A stretch of 64,000 bases of DNA from an uncultured Pelagibacteraceae bacterium (GCA_902610585.1 CACLWE010000005.1:1-64000); one strand, 5' to 3'; counted from the first letter of the stretch, positions 44,440 to 53,242 are shown. Notes: generated from the letters alone by a model not told the origin. Made by a program: numbers and translations.

Positions 44440-45840
44440 GTGAAACGTCTATTTAAAGCAATCCTGTTTGCAAACATTTTTTTTTATATTTGTACTTCAA
44501 TATCTTCAGACCCGTTACTGCCAGGTGGCAAAACCTCAAATGAGGTTGAAAATAAAAATAGTTTTTCACTGGTTGCAAGAAATTTAGGAGATAATTTAAA
44601 AATCAATTTTCTTGTAGGAAATGCTTTATTTGAGAGAATTTGGGAAGATGCAAAATTCTCAGAAAATATTGCAAGAGATGGTTTAGGGCCTTATTTCAGT
44701 GCTCGTTCGTGCGAAGCATGTCATATTTCTGATGGACGAGGACATTTGCCTATAGATGAATCTGATGACGCTGTATCTGTTGTTATTCAAATTTCAAAAA
44801 ATCAGGACTCAATTTCAGATGGTATTAAAAATCTACCAGATCCCATTTACGGAAATCAAATTAGTGAATTCTCGGTTGAAAGTATTCCAAGAGAAGCGGA
44901 CATTGTTATTAATTATGAATATGTTCCAATATCTTACAATGATGGTCGTATAGTCGAATTAAGAAAGCCTGTAATTAAAATTAGAAATTTTAATTACGGA
45001 GATATCAATCAAGATACAAACTTTTCAGCAAGAATCGCACAACCAATGATTGGTCTAGGTTTAATTGAAAACATTAGTGAAACGGATATTTTGATAAATG
45101 CAGATGTGAAGGACATAAACGGTGATGGAATATCTGGAAAAGCAAATATTGTTTGGCATAATCAAAAAAATGATTATTCCCTTGGTCGGTTTGGCTGGAA
45201 AGCATCTCAACCTACGGTTTACCAACAAACTGCTGATGCCTTTTTTCATGACATGGGTTTATCAAATAAACTTTTTGAAAATCCATTTAACTGTACTGAT
45301 GTGCAATTAAGCTGTCAAAATGCAGTCAGTGGAAATAGCGAAAGCTATGATGGCTATGAAGTTTCTAATGATCAATTGGATCTAGTAGTTTTTTATTCAT
45401 CGCAACTTGGTGTGCCAGTAAGAAGAAACGTGAGAGATATTAACGTGGTTAAAGGTAAAGAAATATTTTTTAAAATTGGCTGCAATTCTTGTCATACTGA
45501 GAGATTTGTTACAAAAAATGAGAGTAAACATCAAAATTTAGCCAATCAAATAATATACCCTTATTCAGATTTTTTGCTGCATGATATGGGTGAACAGTTG
45601 TCTGATGGTGTTAACGAATTCAATGCCAGTGGCTCTGAATGGAGAACGCCGCCTTTGTGGGGAATAGGGTTGACATCAGTGGTATCTGCAGAATATGGAT
45701 TTTTACATGATGGAAGGGCTCGAACAATTGAGGAGGCAATATTATGGCATGGCGGGGAAGCCTCTAGAGTGTTAGAAGAGTTCAAATCTTTAGATAAAAA
45801 TCAAGTAAATCAATTAATTAGCTTTATAAATTCATTATAG
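44440..45840 (+). CDS. Di-haem c-type cytochrome (DUF1111 / thiol oxidoreductase family)
   Basis: Periplasmic di-haem oxidoreductase-like protein, 466 aa, starting with GTG. A signal peptide is followed by two haem c sites, C91-E-A-C-H95 and C348-N-S-C-H352. PPLWGIGLTSVVSAEYGFLHDGRARTIEEAI-type C-terminal sequence is typical of the family. These proteins often occur in iron-responsive loci, and fbpABC lies just downstream. The first haem domain resembles MauG/CCP cytochromes. The substrate and redox partner are unknown. The fbpA gene has its own promoter, so co-transcription is not certain. Confidence 0.85.
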   Translation: MKRLFKAILFANIFFYICTSISSDPLLPGGKTSNEVENKNSFSLVARNLGDNLKINFLVGNALFERIWEDAKFSENIARDGLGPYFSARSCEACHISDGRGHLPIDESDDAVSVVIQISKNQDSISDGIKNLPDPIYGNQISEFSVESIPREADIVINYEYVPISYNDGRIVELRKPVIKIRNFNYGDINQDTNFSARIAQPMIGLGLIENISETDILINADVKDINGDGISGKANIVWHNQKNDYSLGRFGWKASQPTVYQQTADAFFHDMGLSNKLFENPFNCTDVQLSCQNAVSGNSESYDGYEVSNDQLDLVVFYSSQLGVPVRRNVRDINVVKGKEIFFKIGCNSCHTERFVTKNESKHQNLANQIIYPYSDFLLHDMGEQLSDGVNEFNASGSEWRTPPLWGIGLTSVVSAEYGFLHDGRARTIEEAILWHGGEASRVLEEFKSLDKNQVNQLISFINSL

Positions 45841-45871
45841 ACACAAATTATCAAAGTGCGTCATATTTGCT

Positions 45872-45890
45872 ATTGATAATCATTCTCAAT
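45872..45890. promoter_or_regulatory. Fur-type iron box 1
   Basis: The core TGATAATCATTCTCA (45874-45888) matches the 7-1-7 Fur dyad TGATAATnATTATCA at 13 of 14 defined positions and extends as ATTGA...TCAAT. It also fits the TGA-N9-TCA pattern of alphaproteobacterial iron-rhodo boxes. Fur, Irr and RirA cannot be told apart here. Confidence 0.7.
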
Positions 45891-45902
45891 AAGTTATATA
45901 GA
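45873..45902 (+). promoter_or_regulatory. fbpA promoter
   Basis: TTGATA (45873-45878) is a -35-like element. TATATA (45895-45900, 16-base spacer) or TATAGA (45897-45902, 18-base spacer) is the -10. The -35 is inside the first iron-box-like dyad and the -10 abuts the second, as expected for iron-repressed transcription. Confidence 0.55.
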
Positions 45903-45922
45903 ATGAAACTTAGTATCATTCT
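45900..45922. promoter_or_regulatory. Iron-box-like dyad 2
   Basis: AGAATGA (45900-45906) and TCATTCT (45916-45922) are perfect inverted arms around nine bases, again giving TGA-N9-TCA. It starts exactly 30 bases after the equivalent position of box 1, about three helical turns, so two regulator dimers could bind the same face. Confidence 0.55.
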
Positions 45923-45939
45923 AAAGAAGGGGAAATTTT

Positions 45940-46971
45940 ATGAATTCAGTATTAAGATTCTTAGCAATAGCTGTAATTACTTTTGTAACAGTTGGCAGTT
46001 CATTCGCTAATGAAGTTAATTTGTATACGTCAAGGCATTACGACTCAGATGATGCATTATATCAAAAGTTTACGAACGATACTGGCATCAAAGTAAACGT
46101 TATTTCAGGTAAAGGAAAAGCATTAATGGAAAGACTTGCTTCAGAAGGAGTAAATTCTCCTGCTGATGTCTTCATTACCGTAGATGCTGGTAATCTATGG
46201 AAAGTTCAAAAAGATGGAATGTTTCAAAGTATCAGCTCAGATACTATCAATTCAATTGTACCTGAAAATTTAAGAGGTCCAAATAACGAGTGGGTTGGAA
46301 TAGCTAAACGTTCTAGAGTAATTTATTATAATCCAGTAAATGTTTCCGCAGAGGATATGGAAGGGCTTACGTATGAAGATCTTTCAGATCCAAAATGGAA
46401 AGGTAGAGTTGCAATAAGAAGTTCTGGTAATATGTATAATCAGTCTTTAGTTGCTTCACTGATTGCCAATAATGGTATTGATGCTACTGAAAAGTGGGCG
46501 CATAGATTTGTAGGCAACTTTGCAAGAAAACCTGAAGGTAATGACAGAGCGCAGATTATGGCAGTTGCAAATGGCGAAGCAGATGTTGCTGTAGCAAATA
46601 GTTATTACATTGGTTTAATGTTATCCGGAAAAAAAGGTGAAGAACAGCAAGCTGCAGCAAGAAAAGTTGAACTTCATTTTCCTGGCCAAGATGGACGAGG
46701 TGCTCATATTAATGTGAGTGGAGCTGGTCTTATGAAAAATGCTCCAAATGCAAATAATGCTGTTAAGTTTATCGAGTTCCTGCTTAGTGAAGAAGCTCAA
46801 AGTCACATAGTGAATAACACTTATGAGTTTCCAATGCTTGAAGGTGTTGCACCTAGTGATTTAATAGCTCAATTTGGTTCTGGTTTCAAAGAAGATCAGA
46901 CTTCAGTTGCAAGCTATGGCGAATTCAATCCTGAAGCTGTTAAGTTGATGGATAGAGTTGGTTGGCAATAA
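45940..46971 (+). CDS. fbpA: Iron(III) ABC transporter substrate-binding protein
   Basis: Periplasmic ferric-binding protein, 343 aa. A Sec signal peptide ends at SSFA near residue 23. The mature start NEVNLYTSRHYDSDDALYQKF matches the FutA/IdiA/FbpA family (Y-T/S-x-R-H-Y). Tyrosine ligands are likely in the NSYYIG segment near residue 226. It has a strong AGAAGGGG ribosome site and sits behind two iron-box-like operators. Permease and ATPase genes follow after a 136-base gap holding a large hairpin. Confidence 0.92.
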   Translation: MNSVLRFLAIAVITFVTVGSSFANEVNLYTSRHYDSDDALYQKFTNDTGIKVNVISGKGKALMERLASEGVNSPADVFITVDAGNLWKVQKDGMFQSISSDTINSIVPENLRGPNNEWVGIAKRSRVIYYNPVNVSAEDMEGLTYEDLSDPKWKGRVAIRSSGNMYNQSLVASLIANNGIDATEKWAHRFVGNFARKPEGNDRAQIMAVANGEADVAVANSYYIGLMLSGKKGEEQQAAARKVELHFPGQDGRGAHINVSGAGLMKNAPNANNAVKFIEFLLSEEAQSHIVNNTYEFPMLEGVAPSDLIAQFGSGFKEDQTSVASYGEFNPEAVKLMDRVGWQ

Positions 46972-46986
46972 TTTAATGTCAACCAG

Positions 46987-47048
46987 GTTGAGGTAATTTG
47001 GTCACCGTCTTTTCTTCTCATTAGTATCCAAGGTCAAATTGCCTCAAC
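46987..47048 (+). other. Long hairpin between fbpA and fbpB
   Basis: GTTGAGGTAATTTG (46987-47000) pairs with CAAATTGCCTCAAC (47035-47048) in a 14-bp stem with one G-T pair, enclosing a 34-base pyrimidine-rich loop. It is 16 bases after the fbpA stop. No T-run follows on either strand, so it is not a standard terminator. It could stabilise fbpA mRNA or act as an attenuator or small-RNA processing site. Confidence 0.65.
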
Positions 47049-47107
47049 AAAAATTAAGGTTATATTAGAGTTTATTGGATAAATAGTATAGGAAACAGCA
47101 ATTATTT

Positions 47108-48721
47108 ATGAAGTTAGATCTTTGGCAAGTTACACCAGTTGCAACATTTGCAATTTTTATTGCCCCAGTACTTATTGTGCTTTTCAGTTTAGCTGGTGAT
47201 TACTCTGACAACTGGACACACTTGTACAATTACGTGCTGATTGGATATATAGAAAACTCATTTTACTTAGTTATTGGCGTCTCAATTATGGTTACCATAA
47301 TTGGTGTTGGCACTGCCTGGTTAGTCACCAACTATAATTTTACAGGAAAAAATATTTTTGAATGGGCGCTAATTTTGCCACTTGCTGTACCACCATATAT
47401 ACTTGCTTACACTTTCACTGGTTTATTCGATACCTTTGGTACAGCGAATAATTTAATAAGGGATCTTTTTGGGCTCGGTGCAGATTTTATTTTTTTTCCT
47501 AAAGTAAGAAATGTTCCTGGAGCGATTGTAGTATTTTCCTTCACTCTGTATCCATATGTATATCTTGTGAGCAGAATGGCCTTTATAAATCAATCTAGAT
47601 CAATTCTTGAAGCGGGTAGAACTCTTGGACTTAGTAAACTAGAAGTATTTTATAAATTAGCTGTTCCAATGATTAGACCAGCAATTATTGGGGGTCTCAT
47701 GCTCGTAATCATGGAAACTTTATCTGATTTCGGAGCAGTTGATCACTTTGCCATTTCAACTTTTACAACTGGAATATTTAGAACATGGTACGGCATGTAT
47801 GATATTGAAACTGCAAAGCAGTTAGCTTCATTGTTACTCATATTTGCAATTCTATTAATTATATCTGAACGTTACTCCAGAAAAAATGCTAGATATTCAA
47901 ATGCCAGCTCAGTCTTTAAGCCGCTTTATTTAACTAGACTGAAAGGTAGTTCAAATATTTTAGCAATATTAATTTGTTTCGTTCCAATCTTTGTCGGTTT
48001 TTTATTGCCTGTGATGGAACTTGGGTACTGGGCATTTAATTACAAGTTAGATTTTTTTAATGATACGTTTCTTACGACTGCATGGAATACATTTTACTTA
48101 GCAATAATAGCAGCTTTCTTATGCAGTCTATTAGCTGTGCTTATAAATTTTTCAATTAGATATAAAAAAAATAATTACCTGAAGTTTATGAGTTCCTTTT
48201 TGACTGTTGGTTATGCGGTGCCAGGTTTAATACTTGCAATTGGCGTTATGCAGCTACTTACATTTTTAGACAGAAGCATTGGAGATTATTATTTTGATTT
48301 TGTGCTTACAGGTAGTCTAGTTGGATTAGTTTTAGCTTACATAATAAAATCCTATGCGCTCTCAAGTTCTACGATTGAAGCTGGATATCAGCGTATAAAT
48401 ATGAGAATTGATGATGTAGCAAAAACACTTAAAACATCAGGCTGGTCTCTTTTATCTTCAGTTCATTTGCCATTATTAAAAACTAGTTTTCTAACAAGCA
48501 TGTTATTGGTAGTTTCAGAAGTCATAAAAGAACTTCCCGCAACGCTTATTTTGAGACCATTTAATTTTGATACATTAGCTGTATATACTTATATATATGC
48601 AGCAGAAGAAAGAATGTACGATGCTGCTGCACCTTCTATTGCAATAGTTATGGTAGGGCTTATTCCAATAATAATATTGACTAGAATGATCAGAAGTTCT
48701 AGACCTGCATCAAGAGATTAA
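47108..48721 (+). CDS. fbpB: Iron(III) ABC transporter permease (double-length)
   Basis: Inner-membrane permease of 537 aa with two fused permease modules, about 12 helices in total, as in FbpB/FutB/SfuB. EAA loops occur as EAGRTLGLSKLEVFYKLAVP (near 177-196) and DDVAKTLKTSGWSLLSSVHLP (second half). It forms the channel for iron released by FbpA and is 2 bases upstream of the ATPase gene. Confidence 0.92.
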   Translation: MKLDLWQVTPVATFAIFIAPVLIVLFSLAGDYSDNWTHLYNYVLIGYIENSFYLVIGVSIMVTIIGVGTAWLVTNYNFTGKNIFEWALILPLAVPPYILAYTFTGLFDTFGTANNLIRDLFGLGADFIFFPKVRNVPGAIVVFSFTLYPYVYLVSRMAFINQSRSILEAGRTLGLSKLEVFYKLAVPMIRPAIIGGLMLVIMETLSDFGAVDHFAISTFTTGIFRTWYGMYDIETAKQLASLLLIFAILLIISERYSRKNARYSNASSVFKPLYLTRLKGSSNILAILICFVPIFVGFLLPVMELGYWAFNYKLDFFNDTFLTTAWNTFYLAIIAAFLCSLLAVLINFSIRYKKNNYLKFMSSFLTVGYAVPGLILAIGVMQLLTFLDRSIGDYYFDFVLTGSLVGLVLAYIIKSYALSSSTIEAGYQRINMRIDDVAKTLKTSGWSLLSSVHLPLLKTSFLTSMLLVVSEVIKELPATLILRPFNFDTLAVYTYIYAAEERMYDAAAPSIAIVMVGLIPIIILTRMIRSSRPASRD

Positions 48722-48723
48722 AA

Positions 48724-49437
48724 ATGGATATAATTCTTGAACTAAAAAATATAAAACACAGCTTCACAAGAGATAATGAAGTTTTAAAAGATGTTTCTCT
48801 ACAAGTAAATCGAGGAGAGATAATTACAATCTTAGGACCCTCTGGATGCGGCAAAACTACTTTGCTAAGAATTATTGCAGGTCTAGAAGAACAATCAGCA
48901 GGAACGGTATCTATAGATCATGAAGTTGTTTCAGGACATTTAAATCACGTAAATACTGAGGAAAGAAATATTGGTTTGGTTGTTCAAGAAAGAGCGTTGT
49001 TTCCACACCTCTCGATTATGAATAATGTAAAATTTGGAATAAAAGGTACTAATAAAAATAATACCGAGAGAGCAATGAGTTTATTAAAGTTATTTAGTGT
49101 TGAAAGATATGCAAAAAACTATCCTCATGAAATATCAAGTGGCGAACAACAAAGGGTTGCTTTAGCAAGAGCCATGGCGCCAAATCCAAAAATTTTGTTA
49201 ATGGATGAACCTTTTGGAGCTTTGGATAAAGAATTAAAAGTAAGATTGAGATCTGAAACAAATAAAATTCTTCGTGATAACCTCACTACAACTATCATTG
49301 TTTCTCACGATACTGAAGACGCGCTAGCAATGTCTGATAGAGTTTTAACCATGAAAGATGGTAATTTTATTCAAAATGGCAAACCTGAAGATGTCATCTC
49401 TATAAGCTCAACCGCATCTCAAAAAAACCTAATTTAA
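48724..49437 (+). CDS. fbpC: Iron(III) ABC transporter ATP-binding protein, short form
   Basis: ATPase subunit, 237 aa. Walker A GPSGCGKTT lies near residues 39-47, the signature is ISSGEQQRVALARA (non-canonical LSGGQ) and Walker B ILLMDEPFGALD follows. FbpC proteins are usually about 340-350 aa with a C-terminal regulatory domain. Here the protein stops soon after the ATPase core, so that sensing domain is missing. A small terminator-like hairpin begins in the stop codon. Confidence 0.9.
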   Translation: MDIILELKNIKHSFTRDNEVLKDVSLQVNRGEIITILGPSGCGKTTLLRIIAGLEEQSAGTVSIDHEVVSGHLNHVNTEERNIGLVVQERALFPHLSIMNNVKFGIKGTNKNNTERAMSLLKLFSVERYAKNYPHEISSGEQQRVALARAMAPNPKILLMDEPFGALDKELKVRLRSETNKILRDNLTTTIIVSHDTEDALAMSDRVLTMKDGNFIQNGKPEDVISISSTASQKNLI

Positions 49438-49463
49438 TTACCTTTTATTTGATGGTAATTTTT
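49436..49463 (+). terminator. Weak terminator after fbpC
   Basis: AATTACC (49436-49442) and GGTAATT (49454-49460) form a 7-bp stem with an 11-base loop, followed by TTT (T-run 49459-49463). The stem starts within the stop codon. It would separate the iron locus from tatA, which has its own TGAGGAA ribosome site. Confidence 0.5.
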
Positions 49464-49520
49464 AACTTTTACTAATAAGGTATTAATATATATATATTAT
49501 TAGAAATAATTGAGGAATAA

Positions 49521-49703
49521 ATGGGTATTAGTTTTTGGCAAATATTAATCGTTGTAGCACTTCTTGTTATACTTTTTGGTAGAGGAAAAATATCTGAATT
49601 AATGGGCGATGTAGCTAAAGGTGTTAAAAGTTTTAAAAAAGGCATCAATGACGATGATGAACCAAAGTCAATAAATAAATCAGACGAAGACTCCAAAGAG
49701 TAA
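49521..49703 (+). CDS. tatA: Sec-independent protein translocase subunit TatA
   Basis: A 60-aa pore-forming Tat subunit. It has a single N-terminal helix (about residues 4-20) ending in the conserved F-G-R-G-K hinge ([20 protein letters not shown]), an amphipathic helix and a charged tail. It starts 7 bases after TGAGGAA. It precedes tatB by 15 bases. The twin-arginine sulfatase and polyamine-type binding protein in this window are candidate clients. Confidence 0.92.
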   Translation: MGISFWQILIVVALLVILFGRGKISELMGDVAKGVKSFKKGINDDDEPKSINKSDEDSKE

Positions 49704-49718
49704 CCTAAAGTAATTGTT

Positions 49719-50015
49719 ATGTTACCTGGTATCGGAGGAGTAGAGTATCTTGTCATTGCAGCATTAATTATCATTTTTGTTGGTCCGAAAGATTTGCCAG
49801 CTGTACTCAGATCTTTTGGAAATTTGTGGGGTAAAATCAGAAACTTCTCAAGAGAATTTAGATCCAGTATCAATGAGATTGCAAAAGAAACAGGTGTAGA
49901 CGATATCAAGTCTAAAATTGAAAATACAAATCCAAAAAACTTTACAGACGAGATGCGTGACTCGATAAATAAAAATATCGTTCAGTCAGAAAATCAGAAA
50001 AAAGAAAATGAGTGA
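49719..50015 (+). CDS. tatB: Sec-independent protein translocase subunit TatB
   Basis: A 98-aa Tat receptor component with N-terminal helix GVEYLVIAALIIIFVGPKDLP (residues about 7-27), where V-G-P-K-D-L-P is the TatB hinge signature, then an amphipathic helix and charged C-terminal tail. It is short compared with enterobacterial TatB (about 170 aa). Its end overlaps tatC by 8 bases. Confidence 0.92.
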   Translation: MLPGIGGVEYLVIAALIIIFVGPKDLPAVLRSFGNLWGKIRNFSREFRSSINEIAKETGVDDIKSKIENTNPKNFTDEMRDSINKNIVQSENQKKENE

Positions 50016-50784
50016 TACAAAGGAAACGTTAGATGAAGGAAAGCAGCCTTTAATTCAACATCTTGTAGAACTAAGAAGCAGACTTATTAAATCACTAATT
50101 TTAATTTCTGTTATGTTTGTTGTTGCATATATATTTGCAGACACAATTTATAATTTTTTAGTTCAACCATATGCTGATGCAGTACAGGGTGAGTCTGGCA
50201 GAAGGCTTATATTTACCGCTTTACACGAAACCTTTTTCACTTATTTAAGAGTTGCATTATTTGCTTCTATTTTTGTTTCTCTTCCATTTATACTTATTCA
50301 AATTTGGATTTTTGTCGCACCAGGTCTTTATCGCAATGAAAAAACTGTTGTTATTCCATATTTAATTGCAACGCCAATATTATTCTTATTAGGAGCAGCA
50401 TTGGTTTACTATTTTATTATGCCACTTGCCATTAAATTCTTTCTATCTTTTGAATCCATTGGTGGCCAAGGAACATTACCAATTCAATTAGAGGCCAAAG
50501 TTAATGAGTATTTAAGCTTAATTATGCGTTTAATATTTGCATTTGGCATCAGTTTTCAACTGCCAGTTCTTTTAACATTATTAGCAAGAGTTGGTTTTGT
50601 AAGTTCTGAAGGATTAAGAAAAAATAGAAAGTATGTGATTGTAGGAGTCTTTGCAGTAGCAGCTATTTTAACACCACCGGACCCAATCTCCCAAATAGGG
50701 CTTGGAATACCGATATTATTGCTGTATGAAATTTCAATATTTGCGGTAAAATTTATTGAAGAAAAAAAAGCTAAATCAGAGTAA
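50008..50784 (+). CDS. tatC: Sec-independent protein translocase subunit TatC
   Basis: Core twin-arginine signal receptor, 258 aa with six membrane helices. LIQHLVELRSRLIKSL near residues 15-30 is the conserved cytoplasmic N-terminal motif. FALPVL-like FQLPVLLTLLARVGFVSSEGLRKNRKYVIV in the second half is family-typical. It overlaps tatB and is 3 bases upstream of serS. Confidence 0.94.
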   Translation: MSDTKETLDEGKQPLIQHLVELRSRLIKSLILISVMFVVAYIFADTIYNFLVQPYADAVQGESGRRLIFTALHETFFTYLRVALFASIFVSLPFILIQIWIFVAPGLYRNEKTVVIPYLIATPILFLLGAALVYYFIMPLAIKFFLSFESIGGQGTLPIQLEAKVNEYLSLIMRLIFAFGISFQLPVLLTLLARVGFVSSEGLRKNRKYVIVGVFAVAAILTPPDPISQIGLGIPILLLYEISIFAVKFIEEKKAKSE

Positions 50785-50787
50785 AAT

Positions 50788-52056
50788 ATGCATGATATCA
50801 AGAAAATAAGAGAGAATCCCTCAGATTTAGATAAGTTATTAGCCAAAAGAAAGCATCCTCCAGTTTCAAGTCAGATAATTGAATTAGATGAAAAGAACAG
50901 AGAAATTATTGGCGAGCTTCAAGTTATTCAAGAAGAGAGAAATGCCAAATCTAAGCTCATAGGAGAATATGCAGCTAATGGAAAAAATGATGAAGCCTCC
51001 AAGTTAAAAGCGGAAGTTACAAGTTTAAAAGATAAAATGCAGGAATTAGAGAATAGTCAAAGAGAAAAACAAGAAGAACTTAATACTTTTTTATCGTCTT
51101 TACCAAATAATCCAGCAGATGATGTACCAGTTGGTGATGAAAGTTTAAATAAAGAAATTAAGTTGGAAGGTAATAAAAAAGAATTTTCTTTTAACCCAAA
51201 AGAACACGACGAATTAGGCGATAATCTCAATATGATGAGTTTTGAACAAGCTGCAAAAATCTCTGGAGCAAGATTTGTTGTACAAAGTGGCTTGATTGCA
51301 AGAATGGAAAGAGCAATATCTAATTTTATGTTGGATCTTCATACAAATGAATTTGGATACACAGAGATGAATGTTCCTATACTTGTGAAAGACCAATCAG
51401 TTTATGGTGTGGGACAGCTTCCTAAGTTTAAAGATGATTTATTTAAAACAACCGATGATTATTGGCTTATACCAACTGCCGAGGTTCCTCTTAGTAATAT
51501 GACTAGAGAGTCAATTATTGATATTTTAGATTTACCTAAACGATATGTGTCTCATACGCCATGTTTCAGATCCGAGGCTGGTGCAGCAGGAAAAGATACA
51601 AGAGGCATTATGAGACAACATCAATTTTATAAAGTTGAGCTTGTAAGTTTAACATCAGAAGATCAATCAAAAGATGAACATGAAAGGATGTTAAGTTGTG
51701 CAGAGGAGGTCTTAAAAAGATTAAATCTTCATTATAGAGTCGTAATATTATCCTCTGAAGATATGGGTTTTGCCGCTCAAAAAACATATGATATTGAAGT
51801 ATGGTTGCCTGGTCAAAAAGCTTACAGAGAAATATCTAGTTGCTCTAATTGTGGAGATTTTCAAGCAAGAAGAATGAACTCTCGTTATAAAGAAGGTAAA
51901 GAAAGTAAATTTTTGCATACATTAAATGGATCTGGGCTGGCCGTAGGACGAACTTTAATATCAATTTTAGAGAACTATCAAAATGAAGATGGGACTATTC
52001 AGGTGCCAGATGCTCTTATTCCATACATGGGTGGAATAAATCAAATTTCAAATTAA
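50788..52056 (+). CDS. serS: Seryl-tRNA synthetase
   Basis: Class II synthetase of 422 aa. The N-terminal arm (about 30-100) is a long antiparallel coiled coil that binds tRNA-Ser. The catalytic core shows motif 2 CFRSEAGAAGKDTRGIMRQHQF near residues 258-279 and motif 3 SGLAVGRTLISILENYQ near 381-397. The tatC-serS-surE order is a common alphaproteobacterial arrangement. Confidence 0.95.
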   Translation: MHDIKKIRENPSDLDKLLAKRKHPPVSSQIIELDEKNREIIGELQVIQEERNAKSKLIGEYAANGKNDEASKLKAEVTSLKDKMQELENSQREKQEELNTFLSSLPNNPADDVPVGDESLNKEIKLEGNKKEFSFNPKEHDELGDNLNMMSFEQAAKISGARFVVQSGLIARMERAISNFMLDLHTNEFGYTEMNVPILVKDQSVYGVGQLPKFKDDLFKTTDDYWLIPTAEVPLSNMTRESIIDILDLPKRYVSHTPCFRSEAGAAGKDTRGIMRQHQFYKVELVSLTSEDQSKDEHERMLSCAEEVLKRLNLHYRVVILSSEDMGFAAQKTYDIEVWLPGQKAYREISSCSNCGDFQARRMNSRYKEGKESKFLHTLNGSGLAVGRTLISILENYQNEDGTIQVPDALIPYMGGINQISN

Positions 52057-52065
52057 TTCATCTAT

Positions 52066-52890
52066 ATGTCATTTATTAATCTTAATGAAGCGAGAATATT
52101 AATTACAAATGATGATGGAATATCTGCAGAGGGTATTAAAATACTAACATCTATTGCCAATGAATTTTCAGACGATGTCTGGGTCGTTGCGCCTGAATTT
52201 GAAAAAAGTGGCGCATCACATGCTTTGTCTTTTCAAAGTGAATTAATACTTAAAAAGTATGAAGAGAAGACATTTTCAGTTAATGGCACTCCTAGCGACT
52301 GTGTTGCAATTGGTATTAGCAGTGTTTTAAAAGATAAAAGGCCAGATTTAATTTTGTCGGGCATCAATAGTGGCTGCAATGTTGGAGAGGATGTTACATA
52401 TTCAGGTACAATTGCTGCAGCAATGGAAGGCTTAATTAGACGAATTCCATCAATTGCAATCAGTCAAAATTATGAAGCTGGTAAAAAAAATCAAATATCT
52501 TGGGATTCTTCAAAAACTTATTTGAGAGATTTACTTGTTGATTTAACAAAAAATGGATGGGGCAAGAATGTTTTTATGAATATAAATTTCCCCTATTGTT
52601 CAGCAGATCTGGTAAAAAGCATTCAAATCACGACACAAGGCAACAGAGAATCGGATGATTTGATTATTAGAGAGGTTGAAAAGTCAAAGTTTAGGTTTGG
52701 CTTAAGAAGGAGGCTTGAAGACAATGCAAAACTTACTATTGCTCCACTAAATGAAGTTATCGAAGGATACATGAGTGATGTTGAGGCAATAGCCAATAAA
52801 CACATTTCAGTCACACCCCTTCATCTTGATTTAACCCACCACAAGAGCCTTGAAGTCTTAAAAAAAGGTTTAAAATTAAACGTAAACTAA
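52066..52890 (+). CDS. surE: 5'/3'-nucleotidase SurE
   Basis: Metal-dependent nucleotidase (274 aa). RILITNDDGISAEGI near residues 10-24 carries the Asp-Asp metal ligands. NGTPSDCVAIGI and SGINSGCNVGEDVTYSGTIAAAMEG complete the site. It dephosphorylates nucleoside monophosphates and short polyphosphates. In many relatives pcm and an M23/LysM peptidase follow; here yajC comes next after 65 bases. Confidence 0.94.
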   Translation: MSFINLNEARILITNDDGISAEGIKILTSIANEFSDDVWVVAPEFEKSGASHALSFQSELILKKYEEKTFSVNGTPSDCVAIGISSVLKDKRPDLILSGINSGCNVGEDVTYSGTIAAAMEGLIRRIPSIAISQNYEAGKKNQISWDSSKTYLRDLLVDLTKNGWGKNVFMNINFPYCSADLVKSIQITTQGNRESDDLIIREVEKSKFRFGLRRRLEDNAKLTIAPLNEVIEGYMSDVEAIANKHISVTPLHLDLTHHKSLEVLKKGLKLNVN

Positions 52891-52955
52891 TTATTTAGTT
52901 CAAAATCATTGGCTAAGTATGTATATTGCCGTTGAAATTTAAAAAGGAGCGAACC

Positions 52956-53231
52956 ATGGAACAAATGCTGATACAATTAATGCCTTTATTTTTAATTTTT
53001 GCGATCTTCTATTTTTTGCTAATAAGACCTCAGCAAAGAAGAGCAAAGGAGCATAAAGAAATGGTTGCAGCTGTTCAGCGCGGAGATAAAATTGTCACTT
53101 CTGGTGGTATCCGCGGAAAAATAAATAAAGTCATTGGCGATACTGATGTAGAGGTAGAAATATCCTCCGGAGTAAATGTTGTTATAATTAAATCAACTAT
53201 TGCTGAAGTAGAGAAAGTTAGTAATTCATAG
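52956..53231 (+). CDS. yajC: Preprotein translocase subunit YajC
   Basis: A 91-aa accessory subunit of the SecDF-YajC complex. One N-terminal helix (about residues 6-22) ends in the typical YFLLIRPQQRRAKEH motif, followed by VQRGDKIVTSGGIRGKI. I chose ATG 52956, which has AAGGAG 8 bases upstream, over a TTG at 52926 that lies before the ribosome site. It is 11 bases upstream of secD. Confidence 0.93.
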   Translation: MEQMLIQLMPLFLIFAIFYFLLIRPQQRRAKEHKEMVAAVQRGDKIVTSGGIRGKINKVIGDTDVEVEISSGVNVVIIKSTIAEVEKVSNS

Positions 53232-53242
53232 TAACATAACTA

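Noticed and set aside
46987..47048. Rho-independent terminator after fbpA
   Set aside because: The stem is good but no T-run follows on either strand; kept as a hairpin of unknown role.
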